Below, one piece after another: positions 58,119 to 64,000 of a DNA stretch of 64,000 nt; positions within the stretch are counted from its first letter, which is position 1; every line of letters begins with the position of its first letter. The notes under the pieces were generated by a model. It did no database searches and had not been told where the DNA came from. It saw nothing but the letters and a program-made list of their open reading frames with translations. The translations under genes were made by a program, and so were the position numbers. The DNA comes from Simplicispira psychrophila DSM 11588 (GTDB taxonomy: Bacteria > Pseudomonadota > Gammaproteobacteria > Burkholderiales > Burkholderiaceae_C): positions 120,871-184,870 of the forward strand of contig NZ_JHYS01000008.1 of NCBI RefSeq assembly GCF_000688255.1, given 5' to 3'.

Positions 58119-58870
58119 ACTTGCCCGCCTTCTTGGGCTTCATCCTGCAGCCATGCATCCAACGATGCGCGATTTTTCTTGTGGGTGATGCGCTCAAGGA
58201 TCTTGTGTCCACGCAGCTCCGATGCAGTCAGTTCCACTACGCGGCCTGTTTCATCCTGAATCTGAAAAGTGTGCTCGTCACTATCACCCTGTGCGAAAGA
58301 GACGCCAGCGAACCAGACTTTTCCAAGAAGGGTGTCCAGCATTGCCACACCACTCGCCGTAGAGCAGTTGTTGTGTCGATGGATCTTCATAATGAAAGCG
58401 TTCGGATGGCCGTTGGCGCGCCAGTATTCGCGCTCAGGCATAGCATCGGCAACAGATTCGTGGCGCAGCGAGAGTCGGGTTGTCCTATCACCCCATACCT
58501 CAAAACTGAACGTGGTTTTACCCTCTGCAAGGCGAAGGACTTCACGCATGTTGTCGCGCTGAATGCGGAATTCATCATTGGTGGCGGTGTGCCGACCTTG
58601 GTCACGGAGGATTTTCAGTGCCCACTCTGGGACAGGCTGATCCTTGCCCGATGAAGAGGATTGCATTTCAAGAATGTGGTCGATCATTGACCACCAATGG
58701 ACACCGATTTCGCCGATCCGATCAAGAAAATCGAAGGCGGTCAATGGCTCGGGTTCGGCCGGCTCCACGCATCGCATGGGTGGGATAGGGCAGTGGTTCA
58801 TGATGGCCGTCTTCAGGGGTGCTGGGGCCTTTGTTGCGCCAACTTGTGGGCGCGTGCTAACCTCGGTCAT
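58115..58870 (-). CDS. Unrecognised phage-type protein
   Basis: The 251-residue product has a proline-rich leader, a helical part (TAFDFLDRIGEIGVHWWSMIDHI) and a charged C-terminus. It has no cysteine cluster, P-loop or known catalytic motif that I can see. It begins the coupled series 58870 to 56035, and a 199-base gap without a gene separates it from the ORF6N gene. Confidence 0.65.
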   Translation of the reverse strand: MTEVSTRPQVGATKAPAPLKTAIMNHCPIPPMRCVEPAEPEPLTAFDFLDRIGEIGVHWWSMIDHILEMQSSSSGKDQPVPEWALKILRDQGRHTATNDEFRIQRDNMREVLRLAEGKTTFSFEVWGDRTTRLSLRHESVADAMPEREYWRANGHPNAFIMKIHRHNNCSTASGVAMLDTLLGKVWFAGVSFAQGDSDEHTFQIQDETGRVVELTASELRGHKILERITHKKNRASLDAWLQDEAQEGGQV

Positions 58871-59069
58871 GTGAATGTCCTTTGCTCTTTACTTTGGGTG
58901 GGGATTCATAGAAGCCGGTTTGCGGGTCCAAGCGCATGCCGGCTTCGCCTTTTCTGGGGGTGGTGGTTGATTCATGGATTGATGGTATTGACCGGACATG
59001 CCTCTGGGGTAGGCGAAAAAAGCCTCTTTTGGACGCATTTCGCCTGTAAGTGTTTGTACGTATGACGCT

Positions 59070-59993
59070 TCACAGCAGCGCTCCCTGGGGTTCTGGCGCG
59101 ATTTTTTGATGGTCCAGAAATAGGGCATCCTTGTGTGCAGTCTTTGCTCGTTGCGGCTTCTCTGCAGGAAGGTTGTCGCGCACAAGGGGCACAACCGCTT
59201 CCCACCAGTCGATCTGAATACCGGCGTGGTCGTTGTCGGCCCTGAAGTCGTGGGCTTCTCCGTACTTCGTTCCGGTCTCGGTGAGGACATAGCCGCTCTC
59301 GGCGCGCCGTTGCAGCCCCAGGTCGATCAGTACCTTGTTTACCGCCTGTGAGCTGATCTTCGCCTGGCCTGTCTGCTCTGCAATGCGGATTCCGATTTCC
59401 TTGGGATTCAGATGAACCATGCGTTCCAGCGCCACGGGCGGGAGGGCGCGGCGGAAGTCGCTGAAGTCGATGCCGGTGTGCTGCTGGAAAGCCTTGAGCT
59501 TCGCGGCTGCGACTATTTCGAGGCGCACGCCTGGCACATGCTTTAGCGCATCGCCCACGAAGTTGATGATCTTCACCTGTTCCAGGGGTGTGCGGCCACG
59601 AGCGCGGGCGGGCTTGGCCTTCTCAGGCTGGGGCAGGGTGGCGGATTCCTTGGCACGGAAGTACCCGTTGACCAACTGGCGCTGCACTTGCCAGGCAAGG
59701 TCGTCTGTGAAGGACTTCACGAGCATCAAGTAGCCAGACTCGAAGACGAGGGTCATGTCCTCGGTCGCACGGTCCGAAATGATCGCCGGGAAGCGCGTAC
59801 GAAATTCGTCCGCGCTCACTTTGCAGTAGTCCTCGCCTTCTACGAGGTGCTGCTTGTTGGTGTTGTAGGTGCGGCGCGCCGTGCCCTCAGGCCGCTTGTG
59901 TACGGTATCGATTTGCGCCAGCGTTGCCACGCGCTGGCCCCGGTACTCGATCACCTGCAGGTCGGTGTCGTTGATCTTCACGATGTTGCTCAC
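59070..59993 (-). CDS. ORF6N-domain antirepressor-like protein
   Basis: The 307-residue protein starts with an ORF6N-type domain: YRGQRVATLAQIDTVHKRPEGTARR, then YNTNKQHLVEGEDYCKVSADEF. The pattern is typical of phage antirepressors and regulators (KilA-N/ORF6N group). The middle (LEQVKIINFVGDALKHVPGVRLE) and the winged-helix-like C-terminal part (GIRIAEQTGQAKISSQAVNKVLIDLGL) fit a DNA-binding role. It overlaps the next gene upstream by four bases. Confidence 0.78.
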   Translation of the reverse strand: MSNIVKINDTDLQVIEYRGQRVATLAQIDTVHKRPEGTARRTYNTNKQHLVEGEDYCKVSADEFRTRFPAIISDRATEDMTLVFESGYLMLVKSFTDDLAWQVQRQLVNGYFRAKESATLPQPEKAKPARARGRTPLEQVKIINFVGDALKHVPGVRLEIVAAAKLKAFQQHTGIDFSDFRRALPPVALERMVHLNPKEIGIRIAEQTGQAKISSQAVNKVLIDLGLQRRAESGYVLTETGTKYGEAHDFRADNDHAGIQIDWWEAVVPLVRDNLPAEKPQRAKTAHKDALFLDHQKIAPEPQGALL

Positions 59994-60322
59994 TTGGAAG
60001 CCTCCATTGCGCGGTTGAGAATTTCATTGGTGGCTAGGCCAGCTGCCATTTCTTTCTGAGCCTTGATACAGGCGCGAGACAAGCGGGCGCGGGCATTGGC
60101 CTCGTCGGCCTTGGCGCGGCGGATGGCGGCGTGCTCACGGCTGATCCCCTCCAGCATCTGATCCCATTCGGAGCTGTGCTTGGGGATGTAGCTGAACCCG
60201 TTGGCCTTCTTCCATTCAAAGCAGGCATCGCCGAAGGCTTTGCCTACGACCTTGCGGTGGTCCACCATTTCTTGCAGGCGAATCGCCTTGATGCCGATTT
60301 CGGCGAGGGTGGCGAGGCTCAT
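59990..60322 (-). CDS. Unrecognised small phage-type protein
   Basis: The 110-residue product (MSLATLAEIGIKAIRLQEM) is mainly helical and basic, with REHAAIRRAKADEANARARLSRA. It overlaps the ORF6N gene and the Arc-type gene by four bases each. The start at 60322 is chosen over a longer frame because of this overlap. No family is recognised. Confidence 0.65.
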   Translation of the reverse strand: MSLATLAEIGIKAIRLQEMVDHRKVVGKAFGDACFEWKKANGFSYIPKHSSEWDQMLEGISREHAAIRRAKADEANARARLSRACIKAQKEMAAGLATNEILNRAMEASK

Positions 60323-60480
60323 TGCTGTTGTCCTTTCTGCTTTTGAAAATCGCGGCTCTCTTCGAGTCGCAGCACGACCTCTGCGGTGAGGCTCCGGCGT
60401 GCTTTGTCTGCTTGTTGTTGCAACCACTGCTTCAGCTCCAAAGGGAGGCGAAGGTTGGTCTGTACGTCGCTGGGTGCCAT
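60319..60480 (-). CDS. Arc-type ribbon-helix-helix repressor
   Basis: The 53-residue product has the Arc-family pattern: a DNA-contacting strand DVQTNLRLP, then LELKQWLQQQADKARRSLTAEVVLRLEES. The start at 60480 has an AAAGGAAAT site; an earlier ATG at 60495 would overlap the operator region. It is divergent from a second Arc-type gene at 60570, with which it shares DVQTNLRLP. It likely represses both. Confidence 0.85.
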   Translation of the reverse strand: MAPSDVQTNLRLPLELKQWLQQQADKARRSLTAEVVLRLEESRDFQKQKGQQQ

Positions 60481-60497
60481 GGCATTTCCTTTCATGT

Positions 60498-60555
60498 AGC
60501 ACTCTGCTTGATGTGAAATGTAGCATTGTGCTTGGTTGCGCGCAAGCACTTTGCT
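60498..60555. promoter_or_regulatory. Triple operator between the divergent Arc-type genes
   Basis: Three palindromes of the form AGCA-N3-TGCT lie at 60498-60508 (AGCACTCTGCT), 60522-60532 (AGCATTGTGCT) and 60545-60555 (AGCACTTTGCT). Centre spacing is 24 and 23 bases, a little over two helical turns. They fill the 90-base gap between the two genes. Confidence 0.75.
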
Positions 60556-60569
60556 TGGATAATGTCGGT

Positions 60570-61088
60570 ATGGCTTCTGAAGATGTACAAACCAACCTCC
60601 GCTTGCCTGCTGATCTCAAGGATCGGCTGGTTGCTGCTGCCAATGAAAACAATCGGTCGTTGAGCGCCGAAGCGGCTTATAGGCTTGAAGAAAGCTTCAG
60701 TGAAAAGGGCTCGCACATCGTGGTGTTCGAGCAGATCATGGAAAAACACATTGGCGAACTGAAGAGTCGGATAGAAATGCTTGATCTGCGCCGCGACATG
60801 ATCCGCACCCGAGTTGATAGCGCCAGAGTTAGATCCCGACTGGTCGAACGCGAAATAGAGTTGGCGCGATTGAGGCCAGAGCACCAAGAGAACGATGTCC
60901 TGCTCCGCGCAGCCGGCGTAGAGATGGATGCTGTTGAAGATGAATTGAAGACGCTTGCGAAGGATCTTCGCCAGTTGGATCAGGTGCGTCAGGCGCTGCT
61001 GGATGATATTGAGCAGACCAAGGCTGCTATTGCTGACGGACGTGGCGAACTGGAGCGACGGGTGAATGTCCGCAAGTCCAAGCCCTAA
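60570..61088 (+). CDS. Arc-type repressor with long coiled-coil C-terminus
   Basis: Residues 1-45 are an Arc-like ribbon-helix-helix (DVQTNLRLPADLKDRLVAAA, then NRSLSAEAAYRLEESF). The remaining about 125 residues are a heptad-rich coiled coil (RIEMLDLRRDMIRTRVDSARV and further), with many Leu, Arg and Glu. The start at 60570 agrees with the paralogue. This form would tie several dimers together on the spaced operators. Confidence 0.8.
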   Translation: MASEDVQTNLRLPADLKDRLVAAANENNRSLSAEAAYRLEESFSEKGSHIVVFEQIMEKHIGELKSRIEMLDLRRDMIRTRVDSARVRSRLVEREIELARLRPEHQENDVLLRAAGVEMDAVEDELKTLAKDLRQLDQVRQALLDDIEQTKAAIADGRGELERRVNVRKSKP

Positions 61089-61302
61089 CCCGACCTGCTC
61101 ACCCTGACCGGGGATCAGGTCTGAGCTGACCCCTTGCCGAAGTTCGCCCTTCTGGGCGAGCTTTGGCGCAAGATTGAGCCCAAGCCCTGACCCCGCCGTC
61201 CCATTCCTGGGGGATGGCTCAAAACTGAGCCATGCAAAACCGACGCCCTGTAGGTCTTCGCCGGAGACGAGGATGGCCCACCATTCCTCTTTGCGCTCGA
61301 TA

Positions 61303-61322
61303 GTTATCGTAGCTACAATAAC
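61303..61322. promoter_or_regulatory. Palindromic operator in front of brnTA
   Basis: GTTATCGTAGCTACAATAAC is palindromic with one mismatched pair. It ends three bases before the brnT ATG. BrnA is known to repress its own operon, so this is the likely site. Confidence 0.65.
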
Positions 61323-61325
61323 CTT

Positions 61326-61601
61326 ATGCAAGTGACCTACGACCCCGCCAAGCGAGACAAGGCGCTCGCCGAACGCGGTCTGGATTTCGCCGATGCTGCC
61401 CTGGTGTTCGAAGGCGACACCCTCGAGGTTGAGGATGACCGCAAGGATTACGGCGAGACCCGCATCATCTGCTTTGGCCTGCTGGCCGGGCGCATGGTGG
61501 CGGTGGGTTACACCCCGCGTGGCGCGGATCGCCATGTCTTCAGCATGAGGAAATGCAATGCTCGCGAAATTGAACGCATCGGCCCGCACCTTGGGCTCTG
61601 A
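61326..61601 (+). CDS. brnT: BrnT toxin (type II toxin-antitoxin)
   Basis: The 91-residue protein has the BrnT RelE-like pattern: YDPAKRDKALAERGLDFADAALVF, ALVFEGDTLEVEDDRKDYGE and the end FSMRKCNAREIERI. BrnT is an RNase that stops translation. No ribosome site is clear, as the palindrome lies directly in front. The frame overlaps brnA by 44 bases. Confidence 0.9.
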   Translation: MQVTYDPAKRDKALAERGLDFADAALVFEGDTLEVEDDRKDYGETRIICFGLLAGRMVAVGYTPRGADRHVFSMRKCNAREIERIGPHLGL

Positions 61602-61848
61602 CTTGGCGAAGGTGGATGCCCACAAGGTAGGCGCGTCGGAGTACGACGAACTGCCGGAGCTGACCGACGACATGCTGGCACGGGCCAGCCTGAAAAGGGG
61701 AGGCCGTCCGAAGTCGAATGCTCCCAAGGTGCTGCTGTCGGTTCGGTACAGCTCGGAGGTCGTGGAGTACTTCCGTGGCACGGGCGACGGTTGGCAGTCC
61801 CGCATGGATGGCGTTCTGCGGGAGTACGTGGCGCAGCACTCGCGGTAA
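61558..61848 (+). CDS. brnA: BrnA antitoxin
   Basis: The 96-residue protein has the BrnA layout: a helical BrnT-binding part (ELTDDMLARASLKRGGRPK) and a ribbon-helix-helix end (KVLLSVRYSSEVVEYFRGTG, then WQSRMDGVLREYV). It binds BrnT and DNA. Confidence 0.9.
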   Translation: MLAKLNASARTLGSDLAKVDAHKVGASEYDELPELTDDMLARASLKRGGRPKSNAPKVLLSVRYSSEVVEYFRGTGDGWQSRMDGVLREYVAQHSR

Positions 61849-61882
61849 CGCGCGGCCGTGGTGGAAGTCGCAATGGCTGCCA

Positions 61883-62203
61883 TCACACCACCTCCACAGT
61901 TTCGATGCGTGGCAGTGCACGCACCTCGTCCACGGTCAGCACATCCTCCACCGGCGTGGTGTGGTCGCACAGCTTGGCCAGAGCCTTGAGTGCTTGACGT
62001 TCGTTGCGCTTCGCGGCATTGAGGGCCTTTTCCGCGATTTCCTGGCGATGCCGCTCCGGCGTCAGCAGGGTGAAGCGGGTCTGCAGCGCCTTCACCGCTT
62101 CGGTGGCCAAGCGCTTTTCGCGTACTGCCGCGAGACGGCGGCGTTGGGCTTCGCGCCAGCGTTTGGCGGCTACGGCGATGTCGATGAGTTGGCGGTTTTG
62201 CAT
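61883..62203 (-). CDS. Unrecognised small phage-type protein, basic and helical
   Basis: The 106-residue product (MQNRQLIDIAVAAKRWREAQ) is rich in Arg, Lys and Ala in the first two thirds and should be all-helical. I see no family. It is the last of a leftward group of five frames (63650-61883), seven bases downstream of the next. Confidence 0.6.
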   Translation of the reverse strand: MQNRQLIDIAVAAKRWREAQRRRLAAVREKRLATEAVKALQTRFTLLTPERHRQEIAEKALNAAKRNERQALKALAKLCDHTTPVEDVLTVDEVRALPRIETVEVV

Positions 62204-62210
62204 CGTGGTC

Positions 62211-62789
62211 TCACTGCACCTGGTGCACGTTGCCCGCTTCCAGGCGGTGGCCGAACTTCTCGCGGATGTCCTTCTCCACCTGTTCAACCGGCACGCCCAA
62301 CGTCTCCGCGATCTGCTCGGCCGAATACACCGGCTCGCCCGCGTCGTTGACGAACTTGGTTTCTGGAATCAGGTTGAGCTCTTTGGCCTTGTCGTTGAAG
62401 GCCTTGACCACCTCCGGCGGCGCGTGCTCCAAGAGCTCATTGAACAGTGGGATGGACTCAGGCATGTGCCGATAAACTGCCCCGTGCTTTTCCCGGAAGT
62501 CCTGGAGAGCCTTGCCCGCTGCCATGAACTTCATGTGCTTGAGTTGCGCCAGGTGCTCCGGCCGGGTAAGGGTCATGGGCCTTGTGATCAGCTTCTGCGC
62601 GTACTCGACATCACCCATGCCAACGTAGACCACGAAGCAATCGTCGCAGTGGTCAGCGAAGTCGTTGAGATCGCACCCAATATCGGCGATCACCTGCGCA
62701 AGCTGCTCGTCCGTCCACGGTCCGTGCTCGGTCGGCTTTTTGCAGAACTCGCACAGGCCCTGCTTGGTCAGCTCCAAACTTGGGTTCAT
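62211..62789 (-). CDS. Unrecognised protein with Cys pairs
   Basis: The 192-residue product has C-x2-C (CEFCKKP) near residue 13 and a second pair (DHCDDCF) near residue 48, which could hold zinc. The C-terminal part reads like a helix-turn-helix (AEQIAETLGVPVEQVEKDIREKFG). A DNA-linked role is possible, but no family is recognised. It follows the gene at 62792 directly. Confidence 0.6.
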   Translation of the reverse strand: MNPSLELTKQGLCEFCKKPTEHGPWTDEQLAQVIADIGCDLNDFADHCDDCFVVYVGMGDVEYAQKLITRPMTLTRPEHLAQLKHMKFMAAGKALQDFREKHGAVYRHMPESIPLFNELLEHAPPEVVKAFNDKAKELNLIPETKFVNDAGEPVYSAEQIAETLGVPVEQVEKDIREKFGHRLEAGNVHQVQ

Positions 62790-62791
62790 GG

Positions 62792-63250
62792 TCAGGCCTC
62801 GGCAGATTCGGGGATTGCGGTTGCGGCCAGCTCGTCGGCATGATTGAGCGCCGTCATGCCGCGCACGCGCAGCCAGGATTCGACCACCGACTTTTCGAAG
62901 GGCGTGAGGTCGGCGCGGTGCACCTGAACTGCCAGGCCATCACGGATGATGGGATAGGTGTTGTTGCCCGACACCGTGTCACCGATGGTCGTGTAGGGTG
63001 AGCCGGGGATAACGGGCTGGTGCAGTTCGTCCAGGGCATCGACAGCAGTGACCAGGTCATCAAGTGCTTCGTCGGCGACGGTGCATTCGCCATCTGCCTC
63101 GATCTCACCGTTGCCGATGTAGACGCAGGCATGGATCGCAGCCTGAACGATCCGAAGCTTCAGGGCTTCGGGGACAGTGGAGACGTCCAGGGCCATCATG
63201 GGGCCAGTGCCACTGATGGATGTGACGACGATGGGTTTGGTGGTGGGCAT
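62792..63250 (-). CDS. Unrecognised phage-type protein
   Basis: The 152-residue product (MPTTKPIVVTSISGTGPMMA) is slightly acidic and predicted to be mixed alpha/beta. It is two bases from the next gene, so the group is an operon. No motif was recognised. Confidence 0.6.
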   Translation of the reverse strand: MPTTKPIVVTSISGTGPMMALDVSTVPEALKLRIVQAAIHACVYIGNGEIEADGECTVADEALDDLVTAVDALDELHQPVIPGSPYTTIGDTVSGNNTYPIIRDGLAVQVHRADLTPFEKSVVESWLRVRGMTALNHADELAATAIPESAEA

Positions 63251-63282
63251 AGGTGCTCCAGGTGGTTGGTGAAGGGAAAGGG

Positions 63283-63462
63283 TTACAGGCGTTGGCGCGC
63301 GGCACGCTCTACTTCGGAGCGGTTCTCAACGCTGCGGTGGCGCTGCGTGGTGCGGTGGTTGCGCCAGAGCAGCCCGCCGGCCCAGGTCAGGGCTTCGAGA
63401 CGGCCGGCGCCGGCGGTGCGGCGCATGCGTGCCAGGCGCAAAAGAGTGGCGACCGTGCTCAT
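63283..63462 (-). CDS. Small basic protein, 59 residues
   Basis: The frame from ATG 63462 to TAA 63283 codes MSTVATLLRLARMRRTAGAG and a further 39 residues rich in Arg. Its start overlaps the stop of the next gene upstream (ATGA), and it is 32 bases from the gene at 63250, so it fits the operon. It is short, and the evidence is mainly context. Confidence 0.5.
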   Translation of the reverse strand: MSTVATLLRLARMRRTAGAGRLEALTWAGGLLWRNHRTTQRHRSVENRSEVERAARQRL

Positions 63463-63673
63463 GCCGGCTCGCCTTGCTCAAGGCTGGCTGCGTCCAGGTG
63501 CGCGCCGATCAGTGCTGCTTCGGCGGGAATGGGGGCGCGGTGGGGCGACTCGTTTACAGATGTGGCGGTGCACAGGCCTTGGGCGGCCATGACGCCATTG
63601 ATGGCGCGGCGTGCCCGGATGGCGCACTCTCGATTGATGGAGTTGGCCACTGCCAGCAGACCAGCTTCCAGTG

Positions 63674-63680
<7 letters not shown>
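63459..63680 (-). pseudogene. Phage-type gene cut at its 5' end by the IS3-family insertion
   Basis: The frame from a GTG at 63650 codes MANSINRECAIRARRAINGV and runs to 63459 (63 residues). It is also open upstream of that GTG (L-E-A-G-L-L-A before V-A-N) until a TAG that lies in the left end of the IS. This suggests that the true start has been displaced by the insertion. It overlaps the next gene by four bases. Translation from the GTG could still give a shortened protein. Confidence 0.55.

Positions 63681-64000
<320 letters not shown>

Noticed and set aside
60492..61970. A 492-codon leftward frame across the Arc-type gene and BrnTA
   Set aside because: It opposes three recognised genes and their operators and has low-complexity shadow composition. 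A short part opposite 61190-61320 looks more protein-like but has no start or family.

Overview
The window is a stretch of a high-GC betaproteobacterial chromosome, most likely a member of the Comamonadaceae close to Rhodoferax. Three things support this. The gene orders gyrA-serC-pheA-tyrA-aroA/cmk-rpsA-ihfB-lapA-lapB and folC-dedD-cvpA-purF-metZ are typical of that group, as is the AroA-Cmk fusion. The tmRNA tag reads ANDERFALAA. A short AT-richer intergenic repeat (core like GATAGCT...GCGCTTG...GCTAGAGGC) recurs at about ten places. The assignment rests on remembered family features, not on a search.

Layout. Positions 1-1990 hold molybdenum cofactor genes (moeA start, mobA, moaA) read leftward, with an FNR-type box in front of moaA. 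A divergent gene encodes a Tat-exported protein with two PilJ/NarX-type sensor motifs. Positions 3000-8200 carry tadA fused to a decayed haloalkane-dehalogenase-like segment, a His-rich LD-carboxypeptidase, a degenerate HD-GYP protein, yajQ and murB. Then come a low-GC Sel1-repeat gene, argG, ppnP, a glycine-zipper surface protein and an ArsC-like reductase. The rightward folC-dedD-cvpA-purF-metZ-gltX run follows. After gltX comes an Ala-Glu-Asp tRNA triplet that is perfectly duplicated in tandem.

Positions 20.3-34.3 kb are mixed metabolism and transport: an SDR dehydrogenase, a Fur-type-regulated iron-binding protein, a phasin with PhaR-like operators, a sodium/proton antiporter-family protein, a 2-hydroxyacid dehydrogenase, rmuC, a LOG-family protein, crcB, a 5-oxoprolinase, and a PEP-CTERM surface protein behind a sigma-54 promoter. 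Positions 34.7-40.8 kb are a six-gene Mrp/Pha cation/proton antiporter operon. Next are comEA and the long leftward block lapB to gyrA, followed by rightward ompA, ubiG, gph and ssrA (tmRNA).

From the 3' end of ssrA to the right edge lies an integrated mobile element (prophage-like island). It has a tyrosine integrase, an excisionase, several unrecognised small genes, an ORF6N antirepressor-like protein, and two divergent Arc-type repressors sharing three spaced palindromic operators. It also carries a BrnT/BrnA toxin-antitoxin pair with its own palindrome and another leftward series of unknown genes. An IS3-family element cuts into the last of these and runs off the window at its frameshift site. 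The right end of the island is not in view. I found no rRNA and no CRISPR array.
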